From contig DAOTEJ010000060.1 in assembly GCA_035454085.1 (NCBI GenBank), positions 1 to 17,257 on the forward strand: a stretch of 17,257 nucleotides of DNA, written 5' to 3'. A program made the position numbers and the translations under genes. Shown piece by piece: positions 7,981 to 16,724 of this stretch; the first letter of the stretch is position 1, and every line of letters begins with the position of its first letter. This DNA is from DAOTEJ01 sp035454085 (GTDB lineage Bacteria > Pseudomonadota > Gammaproteobacteria > Burkholderiales > Burkholderiaceae_F). The notes under the pieces were generated by a model that was given only the letters and a program-made list of their open reading frames with translations, searched no databases and was not told where the DNA came from.

Positions 7981-9384
7981 ATGGACCTCACGATCCTGGT
8001 CGGCATCGCGCTCGGCCTGCTGCTGCTTCTGCTGGTGTTGACGTTCGTCTTGCTGTTGCGCCGCGACGGCAGCGCGGCGCTCGCCGGGCGGCTCGACGAG
8101 CTGGGCCACGCCAACGAGCGCCTCGAGCGGGAGCTGCGCGCGGCGCTCGATGCCCACGCCAGCCAGGCACGCATCGAGACCGGCGCGCGGCTGCAGGAGG
8201 TCCAGGGTGCGCTGCTTTCCCAGCTCACCGGTCTGGCGCAGCTGCAGACCGGCCAGCTCGGGCAGTTCGGCACCCAGGTGGCGCGCGCCTCCGAGCAGAT
8301 GGACGAGGGCGCGCGCGCCAATCGCGAGGAGTCGGCACGCGCGCTGGCGAACTTCGCCGCTCAGCAGCAGGCCCAGTTGGCCGAGCTCGCGCGCAGCCTG
8401 CAGCTCAACCTCGCCGAGATCCGCAGCAACCTCAACACCCAGCTGGCCAGCCTGCAGGCGGGCAACGAGGCCAAGCTCGAGCAGATGCGCGCCACGGTGG
8501 AAGAGAAGCTGCAGAGCACGCTCGAAGCACGCCTGGGCGAGAGCTTCCGCCAGGTGAGCGAGCGGCTCGAGGAGGTGCACCGGGGCCTGGGTGAGATGCG
8601 CGGCCTGGCCGCCGGCGTGGGCGACCTCAAGCGCGTGTTGACCAATGTGAAGACGCGCGGCGGCTTCGGAGAGGTGCAGCTCGGCGCGCTGCTCGAGCAG
8701 ATGCTCACGCCCGATCAGTTCGAGCGCAACGTCGTCACGCGCCCGGGCTCGAACGAACGGGTGGAGTTCGCCGTGAAGTTGCCGGGAGGCTCAGGCGGGG
8801 ACGGCGCGCCGCTGTGGCTGCCGATCGACGCCAAGTTCCCGATCGAGGACTACGAGCGCCTGCTCGCCGCGCAGGAGCGCGCCGACCTGGTCGCGATGGA
8901 AGAGGCGGCGCGTGCGCTCGAGGCCCGCGTGCGCAAGGAGGCGCGCACCATCCGCGACAAGTACGTCGAGCCGCCCCACACCACCGAGTTCGCGTTTCTG
9001 TTCCTGCCTTCCGAGGGCCTGTACGCCGAGGTGCTGCGGCGTCCGGGGCTGGTCGAATCGCTGCAGCGGGAGCTGCGCGTGGTGCCGGCCGGCCCCACCA
9101 CGCTCGCCGCCATGCTCAACAGCCTGCAGATGGGGTTCCGCACCCTGGCCATCGAGAAGCGCTCGGCCGAGGTCTGGCAGGTCCTGGGGGCGGTCAAGAG
9201 CGAGTTCGGCAAGTTTGGCGAGGTGCTCGCCAAGCTCCGGAGCCAGCTTGCCACGGCGAGCAACACGATCGAAAGCGCCGAGGTGCGCACGCGGGCGATG
9301 ACGCGCGCGCTCAAGACCGTCGAGGCCTTGCCTGCCGAGCAAAGCACGAAGCTGCTGCCGCCCGACGCGCCCGACGAGGGCTGA
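7981..9384 (+). CDS. rmuC: DNA recombination protein RmuC
   Basis: The 467-residue protein matches RmuC, which limits recombination between inverted repeats and whose conserved domain has a PD-(D/E)XK nuclease-like fold. A membrane anchor spans residues 3-26, a long coiled coil rich in Gln, Ala, Glu and Leu runs from about 35 to 215, and the RmuC domain covers about 220-430. Signature blocks are GGFGEVQLGALLEQML (227-242), LPIDAKFPIEDYERL (280-294, with candidate active-site D283 and K285), PPHTTEFAFLFLPSEGLYAE (331-350) and VVPAGPTTLAAMLNSLQMGF (367-386). ATG 7981 is chosen because it places the membrane anchor at the very N-terminus, as in the family; the frame is open further upstream, but the extra 47 residues look like untranslated DNA. 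No strong Shine-Dalgarno sequence is visible. It is monocistronic, with the convergent aminotransferase ending 63 bases downstream. Confidence 0.95.
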   Translation: MDLTILVGIALGLLLLLLVLTFVLLLRRDGSAALAGRLDELGHANERLERELRAALDAHASQARIETGARLQEVQGALLSQLTGLAQLQTGQLGQFGTQVARASEQMDEGARANREESARALANFAAQQQAQLAELARSLQLNLAEIRSNLNTQLASLQAGNEAKLEQMRATVEEKLQSTLEARLGESFRQVSERLEEVHRGLGEMRGLAAGVGDLKRVLTNVKTRGGFGEVQLGALLEQMLTPDQFERNVVTRPGSNERVEFAVKLPGGSGGDGAPLWLPIDAKFPIEDYERLLAAQERADLVAMEEAARALEARVRKEARTIRDKYVEPPHTTEFAFLFLPSEGLYAEVLRRPGLVESLQRELRVVPAGPTTLAAMLNSLQMGFRTLAIEKRSAEVWQVLGAVKSEFGKFGEVLAKLRSQLATASNTIESAEVRTRAMTRALKTVEALPAEQSTKLLPPDAPDEG

Positions 9385-9447
9385 GGCGCGCGCCGCAGAT
9401 CGCGACCGGCAAGCGCCCGCTGCAAGCTGCGCCGGCCGGCATGCAGT

Positions 9448-10620
9448 TCAGGAAGCGCGCAGACGCTCCAGCCGACGCAAGGCTTCGTCGAGCGTGTCGT
9501 CGCGCTTGGCGAAGCACAGGCGCACGGTGCGAGCTTCGCGGGGTTCGCGATAGAAGCCCGCGACCGGAATGGCCGCGACGCCGATCTCGGTGGTGAGGCG
9601 GCGCGCGAACGCCTCCTCGGGCTCGTCCGAGATCGCCGAGTAGTCGACCAGAACGAAGTAGGTGCCCTCGCAGGGCAGGGCGCGCAGCGGCGTGCGGCCC
9701 AGTCCCGCCACGAAGCGGTCGCGCTTGGCCTGGTAGAACGCGGGCAGGTCGCGCCAGGCCTGCGGGTGCTCGGCCAGCATGCGCGCCACCGCGTGCTGCC
9801 CGGGCGTGTTCACCGCGAAGACGGTGAACTGGTGCACCTTGCGGAACTCGGCGGTGAGCGCGGCGGGGGCGCACACCGTGCCGATCTTCCAGCCCGTGGC
9901 GTGCAGCGTCTTGCCGAAGCTCGAGATCACCACCGCCGCCCGCGCCAGCCGTGGCGAGCGCATCACCGAGACGTGCGCCCGGCCGTCGAACACGATGTGT
10001 TCGTAGACCTCGTCGGACAACAGCAGGATGCCGGTGTCGTCCACCAGGGTCTCCAGCGCGCGCAGGTCGTGCTCGCGCAGGCAGCGCCCCGTCGGGTTGT
10101 GCGGAAAGTTGAGCATCAGTGCCCGCGTGCGCGGCGTGACCGCGGCGCGCACCTGCTCCCAGTCGGGGGCGTAGTGCGCGGCCGCATCGAGCGGCACGCC
10201 CACCGCGCGGCCTCCGGCCAGGGCGATGGCGGGGGCGTAGCTGTCGTAGCTGGGCTCGAGCACGATCACCTCGTCGCCCGGCCCCACCAGGGCCATGAGG
10301 GCGCTGGCGATCGCCTGCGTTGCCCCCGCAGTGATCGTGACTTCGGTGTCGGGATCGTGAGCAAAGCCCTGGGTGGCGAAATTCTTGGCCACCATCGCTG
10401 CGCGCAACGCGGGCAGACCAGGCATGGGGGCGTACTGGTTGTTGCCCGCGGCCATCGCTTCCGACAGGTAGCGCTGCAACTCGGGGGCGCAGTCGAAGTC
10501 CGGGTAGCCCTGGCCGAGGTTGATCGCGCCGTGCTGCGCCGCGAGCAGCGACATGCGGCTGAAGATGGTCGTCCCGACCTCGGGAAGCTTGCTCGAAGGA
10601 ACGCGCAGCGGGGCAGTCAT
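9448..10620 (-). CDS. ybdL: Methionine aminotransferase, YbdL type
   Basis: The 390-residue PLP-dependent class I aminotransferase resembles E. coli YbdL throughout, an enzyme that transfers the amino group of methionine (and some aromatic amino acids) to keto acids. Shared segments include SKLPEVGTTIF, INLGQGYPDFD, NQYAPMPG, ITAGATQAI, EPSYDSYAPAIALAGG (122-137), FPHNPTG (172-178), SDEVYEHI (202-209) and CEGTYFVLVDYSA. The PLP lysine is K237 in SSFGKTLHATGWKIG, and the substrate carboxylate Arg is in VRLCFAK near the C-terminus. Length and start agree with the family, although no clear ribosome-binding site precedes ATG 10620. It stands alone: convergent with rmuC and divergent from the RutE-like gene. 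It may serve methionine regeneration from the keto acid KMTB in methylthioadenosine salvage, but no other salvage gene is in the window. Confidence 0.93.
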   Translation of the reverse strand: MTAPLRVPSSKLPEVGTTIFSRMSLLAAQHGAINLGQGYPDFDCAPELQRYLSEAMAAGNNQYAPMPGLPALRAAMVAKNFATQGFAHDPDTEVTITAGATQAIASALMALVGPGDEVIVLEPSYDSYAPAIALAGGRAVGVPLDAAAHYAPDWEQVRAAVTPRTRALMLNFPHNPTGRCLREHDLRALETLVDDTGILLLSDEVYEHIVFDGRAHVSVMRSPRLARAAVVISSFGKTLHATGWKIGTVCAPAALTAEFRKVHQFTVFAVNTPGQHAVARMLAEHPQAWRDLPAFYQAKRDRFVAGLGRTPLRALPCEGTYFVLVDYSAISDEPEEAFARRLTTEIGVAAIPVAGFYREPREARTVRLCFAKRDDTLDEALRRLERLRAS

Positions 10621-10693
10621 GGCGGGAGTGCGGCAGCAGGGTCGCGAAGATTACACTCGGCCGCCCCGACCCGCATGACTGTGACCGCAGCGC
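10621..10693. promoter_or_regulatory. Divergent promoter region between ybdL-like and rutE-like genes
   Basis: This 73-base gap must contain the start signals of two divergent genes. The only AT-rich patch is GAAGATTACACT (10646-10657); TACACT (10652-10657) matches the -10 consensus at four of six positions for the plus-strand gene. No convincing -35 hexamer is present in either direction. Confidence 0.35.
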
Positions 10694-11281
10694 ATGAAGC
10701 CCCTCGACGCCACCGCCCTGGACCAACTCTTTCGCACCGCGCGCACGCACAACGCCTGGCAGGCTCGGGAGGTACCCGATGCGCTGCTGCGCGAGCTCTG
10801 GGAACTGGTGCAGTGGGGACCGACCAGCGCCAACTGCGAGCCCGCGCGCATCGTCTTCGTGAAGTCGCCGCAGGCCAAGGCGCGGCTGCTGCCCTGCATG
10901 AGCCCGGGCAACCAGGACAAGACCCGGACCGCGCCGGTGACCGCGATCGTGGGCATGGACCTGCACTTCCACGAGAGACTGCCGCAACTCTTTCCGCACG
11001 CCGACGCGCGCGCCTGGTTCGAGGGCAAGCCCGCGCTGATCGAGGCCACGGCCTTTCGCAACTCGAGCCTGCAGGGCGCCTACCTGATGCTGGCGGCGCG
11101 CGCCCTGGGGCTGGATTGCGGCCCGATGTCGGGCTTCGATGCGGGCCGGCTCGACGCCGAGTTCTTTCCGGACGGTCGGGTGCGCGCGAACTTCGTGTGC
11201 AACCTGGGCTGGGGCGACCCGGCGGGCCTGTTCGCGCGTTCGCCGCGTCTGAGCTTCGACGAGGCCTGCAGCATCGCCTGA
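10694..11281 (+). CDS. rutE: Nitroreductase-family protein, RutE/malonic semialdehyde reductase-like
   Basis: The 195-residue flavoprotein resembles RutE along its whole length. In E. coli RutE works late in the Rut pyrimidine-degradation pathway, reducing malonic semialdehyde to 3-hydroxypropionate with FMN and a nicotinamide cofactor. Shared segments are ARTHNAW (16-22), WGPTSANCEPAR (41-52), a near-identical stretch around FPHADARAWF (100-109), and FRNSSLQGAYL (121-131) followed by ALGLDCGPMSGFD (137-149). Length equals the family norm. No other rut gene is present in the window. Isolated RutE-like genes are common, so the physiological substrate here may be another small aldehyde or a quinone- or nitro-type acceptor. 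There is no clear Shine-Dalgarno sequence before ATG 10694. The next gene on the same strand is 123 bases away, with GC-rich inverted repeats in between, so co-transcription is uncertain. Confidence 0.88.
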   Translation: MKPLDATALDQLFRTARTHNAWQAREVPDALLRELWELVQWGPTSANCEPARIVFVKSPQAKARLLPCMSPGNQDKTRTAPVTAIVGMDLHFHERLPQLFPHADARAWFEGKPALIEATAFRNSSLQGAYLMLAARALGLDCGPMSGFDAGRLDAEFFPDGRVRANFVCNLGWGDPAGLFARSPRLSFDEACSIA

Positions 11282-11393
11282 CCGCGGCGCACGGCGTGCG
11301 GTCGCGCCGGGTAGGCCGCGCCTTGCGCGGACCGGGTGCGGCGACCACGATGCGTGCAGGCGTCGCAGCCTGCGGCGCCGCTGCACCGACCGA

Positions 11394-11398
11394 GGGAG
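11394..11398 (+). promoter_or_regulatory. Shine-Dalgarno site of the C1A peptidase
   Basis: GGGAG six bases before ATG 11405. It selects this ATG over an in-frame ATG at 11336. The rest of the 123-base gap from 11282 holds only GC-rich inverted repeats, including GCAGGC/GCCTGC at about 11356-11372 inside an outer GTGCAG/CTGCAC pair (11354-11359 and 11380-11385). A folded 5' leader is possible but unproven. Confidence 0.75.
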
Positions 11399-11404
11399 TG
11401 CGCC

Positions 11405-12262
11405 ATGGCAGACGAGAGCGACGTCAAGGGACTGGGCTACCTGCGGGATCTGCCCGACATCCGCGATCTGAGCCCCGACAGCGACAAGGTCGAGGCCATC
11501 CTGAAGAAGTCCAAGAAGCTCAAGGCCGCGGTCAAGGCGGCCCCGGCCTCGGTGGACCTGCGCGCCTGGTGCTCGCCCATCGAGGACCAGAAGAGCCTGG
11601 GCTCGTGCACGGCGCACGCCGGCGTGGGCCTGCTCGAGTATTACCAGCGCCGCGCGTTTGGCAGGCACATCGACGCGTCCCGCCTGTTTCTCTACAAGGT
11701 CACGCGCAACCTGCTGGGGTGGAAGGGCGACACCGGCGCCTACCTGCGCACCACGATGAAGGCCCTGGTGATGACCGGGGTGCCGCCCGAGCAGTACTGG
11801 CCCTACGTGATGAGCAAGTACGAGGAGGAGCCCGGCGCCTTCCTGTACGCCTTGGGAGCCAATTACGACGCGATCAAGTACTACCGCCTCGACCCCTCGG
11901 GCACCGCGCCGGCGACGGTGCTGGCCAACGTGAAGACCTACCTCGCTGCGGGCCTGCCCTCGATGTTCGGCTTCACCGTTTACAGCTCGATCCCTGCCTC
12001 GGGCGACGGCAAGGGCGAGATTCCCTTCCCCAAGGCCGGTGACAAGGTGGAGGGCGGCCACGCGGTGATGACCGTGGGCTACGACGACGCCAAGAAGATC
12101 GGCACCACCAAGGGCGCGCTGTTGATCCGCAACTCCTGGGGCACCGGGTGGGGCGCGGCGGGCTACGGCTGGCTGCCGTACGAGTACGTGCTGCGCGGCC
12201 TGGCCAACGACTTCTGGTCGCTGGTGCAGGCCGAGTTCGTCGATACCGCGCTGTTCGACTAG
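11405..12262 (+). CDS. Papain-like (C1A) cysteine peptidase, cytoplasmic
   Basis: The 285-residue protein carries the complete papain catalytic set: oxyanion Gln Q62 and nucleophile C68 in EDQKSLGSCTAHA (60-72), H219 in EGGHAVMTVGYDD (216-228), and N243 in RNSWGTGWGAAGYGW (242-256). It should be a cysteine endopeptidase or a relative that acts on peptide or isopeptide bonds. The N-terminal GYLRDLPDIRDLS (11-23) matches the GWxxDxPDxRD-like leader seen in bacterial and viral C1A proteins, followed by a lysine-rich stretch (34-44). No signal peptide, membrane helix or classical I29 inhibitory propeptide is visible, unlike lysosomal cathepsins. It therefore looks cytoplasmic, or exported by a route without a Sec signal. 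No inhibitor gene is adjacent. The fold call is firm; the substrate and how self-digestion is avoided are unknown. Confidence 0.9.
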   Translation: MADESDVKGLGYLRDLPDIRDLSPDSDKVEAILKKSKKLKAAVKAAPASVDLRAWCSPIEDQKSLGSCTAHAGVGLLEYYQRRAFGRHIDASRLFLYKVTRNLLGWKGDTGAYLRTTMKALVMTGVPPEQYWPYVMSKYEEEPGAFLYALGANYDAIKYYRLDPSGTAPATVLANVKTYLAAGLPSMFGFTVYSSIPASGDGKGEIPFPKAGDKVEGGHAVMTVGYDDAKKIGTTKGALLIRNSWGTGWGAAGYGWLPYEYVLRGLANDFWSLVQAEFVDTALFD

Positions 12263-12276
12263 ACCCGCGTGCCGCC

Positions 12277-12299
12277 CCCGGCGATGCCCGCTCGCCGGG
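12277..12299. terminator. GC hairpin between convergent genes, possible terminator
   Basis: A perfect 7-bp stem (CCCGGCG at 12277-12283, CGCCGGG at 12293-12299) with a 9-base loop lies 14 bases after the C1A peptidase stop. There is no T tract on either strand, so it may be a weak terminator or an RNA-protecting structure. Confidence 0.35.
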
Positions 12300-12316
12300 T
12301 GTGCGGGCGGGCGTGC

Positions 12317-12442
12317 TCAGGGCGCGCGGCAGTCGAGCACTGCCGCGCCGTGCACCCGGCCGGCGGGCAGATCGTCCAGCGCGGCGCCCGGGTGCTCCAG
12401 CCAAACGGCGTGGCCCAGGTAGCGCCCCTTGGGTGCGCACAT
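12317..12442 (-). CDS. Possible small protein downstream of the PIN gene
   Basis: A 41-codon open frame begins at ATG 12442, one base after the PIN gene stop (TGACATG on the minus strand), which would permit reinitiation. It begins MCAPKGRYLGHAVWLEHPG and ends VLDCRAP. 37 of its 41 codons end in G or C, but in DNA this rich in GC that is weak evidence. It has no membrane segment and I recognise no family. A strong 10-bp hairpin (12324-12348) overlaps its last codons. It could equally be untranslated sequence, or the remnant of a longer gene. Confidence 0.3.
   Translation of the reverse strand: MCAPKGRYLGHAVWLEHPGAALDDLPAGRVHGAAVLDCRAP
12324..12348. terminator. 10-bp perfect hairpin at the end of the OmpA-DUF2237-PIN operon
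   Basis: GCGCGGCAGT (12324-12333) and ACTGCCGCGC (12339-12348) form a perfect 10-bp stem around a 5-base loop. It sits between convergent genes, 96 bases past the PIN stop. No T-rich tail follows on either strand, so an ordinary intrinsic terminator is doubtful; a bidirectional pause or 3'-end stabilising structure is possible. Confidence 0.4.
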
Positions 12443-12443
12443 G

Positions 12444-12884
12444 TCAAGGAGCCACCAGTGCGCCGGCGGCTTCGGGCAGCAGAATCGCCAGGCCCAGCAG
12501 GCGCGCCTTGCGCGCGAGCTTGAGCAGAGCCTTGTCCTTGCTCACCAGCCAGTCGGCGCGTGCTGCGGCCGCCAGGTCGAGAAACTTCTGGTCCAGAGGG
12601 TCGGCGCAACGCAGCGGCGAGGCGCCGGCGGCGGCGGGCTCGGCGACTGCCAGGCGATCCCATTCGCGCAGCAGCGCCATCTGACGCACTGCCTCGAGGC
12701 CGAAGCGCGGGCGCGACAGCACCTCGGCCAGCTCGTCGACCGTGGCGCCGTCGCGCAGCCCCTGGATGCGCCCGGATTCGAGCGCCTCGCGCAGTTGCCG
12801 CGCGCGGGGATCGTCAAACACCCAGAAGTCGAGCAGCACGTTGGTGTCGATCACGACGCGCGGCGGAAACAGGGGTGCGATCAA
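12444..12884 (-). CDS. PIN-domain ribonuclease, COG1569-type putative toxin
   Basis: The 146-residue protein matches the PIN nuclease fold of the COG1569 type, often annotated as a toxin component. The acidic metal site is intact: D13 in VVIDTNVLLD, E51 or E54 in VDELAEVLSRPRF, D95/D98 in CADPLDQKFLDLA, and D117 in VSKDKALL. The reading frame begins with TTG at 12884-12882, overlapping the stop of the DUF2237 gene by four bases (TTGA); an alternative GTG start (12854-12852) would give a protein starting directly at IDTN. Family members usually have a few residues before the first strand, so I prefer TTG. No adjacent gene looks like a classical antitoxin (no AbrB, MetJ/Arc or Phd-type DNA-binding protein). 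Either the antitoxin is atypical or the protein is a housekeeping RNase. PIN assignment is firm; the toxin role is doubtful. Confidence 0.87.
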   Translation of the reverse strand: MIAPLFPPRVVIDTNVLLDFWVFDDPRARQLREALESGRIQGLRDGATVDELAEVLSRPRFGLEAVRQMALLREWDRLAVAEPAAAGASPLRCADPLDQKFLDLAAAARADWLVSKDKALLKLARKARLLGLAILLPEAAGALVAP

Positions 12885-13270
12885 TGCAGGTCGAGCGCGT
12901 GGCGCTTGAGGTCTTCGAGGGTGACGATCTCGAGGGCGCGCTCGTGCGTGGCGGCGAGCACCACCGGCGGCGCGACCCCGGCGCCCAGGGCTTCACGCCA
13001 CCGTGCGGCGCACACGCACCAGCGATCGCCCGGCGCGAGCCCGGGAAACGCGAACTCGGGGCGGGGCGTGACGAGGTCGTTGCCGCGGGCCAGCGAGTAG
13101 GCGAGGAAGGCCTCGGTCATCTGTGCGCACACGGTGTGCGATCCGGCATCGCTGGGGCCGGTGTGGCAGTAGCCGTCGCGGAAGAATCCGGTGGCCGGAT
13201 CGAGGCAGCACGCGGCCAGCGTGCCACCCAGCACGTTGCGGGCCGAACTGGGCTCGCGGGGGTCGCGCAT
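12881..13270 (-). CDS. DUF2237 family protein
   Basis: The 129-residue protein is recognised as DUF2237 from the segments ARNVLGG (10-16), DPATGFFRDGYCHTGPSDAG (24-43), SHTVCAQMT (44-52), RGNDLVTPRPEFAFPGL (62-78) and GDRWCVCAARW (81-91). No biochemical function is established for this family as far as I know. Six cysteines (C21, C22, C35, C48, C85, C87) are striking for a small, probably cytoplasmic protein; several fall in conserved blocks and could bind a metal or take part in redox chemistry, which is inference. No signal peptide or membrane helix is present. It starts two bases after the stop of the OmpA-domain gene (TGAGCATG) and its own stop overlaps the TTG start of the PIN gene, so the three genes are very probably one operon. 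Confidence 0.88.
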   Translation of the reverse strand: MRDPREPSSARNVLGGTLAACCLDPATGFFRDGYCHTGPSDAGSHTVCAQMTEAFLAYSLARGNDLVTPRPEFAFPGLAPGDRWCVCAARWREALGAGVAPPVVLAATHERALEIVTLEDLKRHALDLH

Positions 13271-13272
13271 GC

Positions 13273-13875
13273 TCAGGGCAGCAGAGCGAACTCGATGCGC
13301 CGGTTGCGGAAGCGGCCCTCGTCGGTGCGGTTGTCCGCGACCGGGCGAGTCTCACCGTAGCTCACGACGCTCAGGCGCTGCGCAGGAAAGCCGCGCTCGA
13401 GAAGGAAGGCGCGCACGGCCTCGGCTCTGGCGCGGCCCAGACGCAGGTTGGCGTCGGGCGCTCCGCTGTTGTCGGTGTGGCCGGCAATCTGCACGCGCGG
13501 TGCCCCGCGCAGGGCGAGAAGCAATGCGCCCGAGCGCTCGAGCATCGGCTCGGCCGAGGCCGGGATCTCGGCGCTGCCCTGCGCGAAGTGCACGACCACG
13601 AGGTTGACCGCGGCAAGAACGGCGGTCGGCGGGGCGCCAGGCCCAAGCGAGGCGAGGGCCGCGTCTGCCCGCTCGTTGGCGCGGGAGGCGGCGCTCTCGG
13701 CGTCGAAGCCGGCCGGAGGCGGGGCGGCGGGCGTGACGCCCATGCAGCTGCGCAAGAGCAGCATGGCGATCGCCGCCGCGGCGATCAGGGGCCAGGCCTC
13801 GGCCCAGAAGCCGCCGGGCAAGGTGCGATTGGCCACGCCGGAGGGCAGGTCGGCGTTGTCGGGGTGCGGTTGCAT
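13273..13875 (-). CDS. OmpA C-terminal domain protein with a single N-terminal membrane helix
   Basis: The 200-residue protein has a 27-residue hydrophilic N-terminus, one membrane helix at about 28-42 (AWPLIAAAAIAMLLL), a Pro/Ala-rich linker, and an OmpA-like peptidoglycan-binding domain at about 90-200. The domain shows VVVHFAQGSAEIP, AGHTDNSG with D135 and RLGRARAEAV with R150 (the residues that normally hold diaminopimelate), and SYGETRPVADN...NRRIEF. It is therefore probably anchored in the inner membrane with the domain in the periplasm. LRSC at 41-44 is a poor lipobox because of the Arg, so I do not call a lipoprotein. ATG 13875 is used; an in-frame ATG at 13929 lies in the loop of the acnA terminator and cannot be the start. 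No good ribosome-binding site is visible. It is the first gene of the operon with DUF2237 and PIN. Confidence 0.85.
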   Translation of the reverse strand: MQPHPDNADLPSGVANRTLPGGFWAEAWPLIAAAAIAMLLLRSCMGVTPAAPPPAGFDAESAASRANERADAALASLGPGAPPTAVLAAVNLVVVHFAQGSAEIPASAEPMLERSGALLLALRGAPRVQIAGHTDNSGAPDANLRLGRARAEAVRAFLLERGFPAQRLSVVSYGETRPVADNRTDEGRFRNRRIEFALLP

Positions 13876-13903
13876 GATCGGGGGAGGGACCGAGCGAAAG
13901 ACC

Positions 13904-13944
13904 AAAGAAAAGGCGCCGCGTCCGAGCATAACGGACGCGGCGCC
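13904..13944 (-). terminator. Intrinsic terminator of acnA
   Basis: On the minus strand a perfect 13-bp GC-rich stem (13932-13944 with 13912-13924) closes a 7-base loop and is followed by TTTTCTTT (13911-13904). It starts 19 bases after the acnA stop codon and is the strongest hairpin in the window. It separates acnA from the OmpA-domain operon on the same strand. Confidence 0.93.
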
Positions 13945-13962
13945 GGAGGCCCTGAGCGGGGA

Positions 13963-16671
<2,709 letters not shown>

Positions 16672-16675
16672 GGGG

Positions 16676-16680
16676 CCTCC
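16676..16680 (-). promoter_or_regulatory. Shine-Dalgarno site of acnA
   Basis: GGAGG on the minus strand, four bases before ATG 16671. It is the strongest ribosome-binding site in the window, as expected for an abundant TCA-cycle enzyme. Confidence 0.85.
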
Positions 16681-16724
16681 GGTTGCGTGGCGCGCGATGC
16701 GGCCGGTCTTGAGTGGGCTGCGCC

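Noticed and set aside
9766..12042. A 758-codon plus-strand frame
   Set aside because: Antisense to the aminotransferase, and a wrong frame through rutE and the C1A peptidase, giving only Arg/Gly/Ala-rich sequence.
9311..12061. A 916-codon minus-strand frame
   Set aside because: It crosses rmuC, the aminotransferase in a wrong frame, rutE and the C1A gene antisense; every part is explained by better genes.
12444..13270. A classical toxin-antitoxin pair
   Set aside because: The gene preceding the PIN nuclease is DUF2237, with no DNA-binding or antitoxin-like fold visible, so I kept this only as a hypothesis.
13744..13755. Possible lipobox (LRSC) in the OmpA-domain protein
   Set aside because: Arg precedes Ser-Cys, which is unfavourable for signal peptidase II, and the hydrophilic N-terminus of 27 residues is long for a lipoprotein signal.
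13876..13929. Upstream ATG at 13929 for the OmpA-domain gene
   Set aside because: It falls in the loop of the acnA terminator hairpin and adds residues without family similarity.
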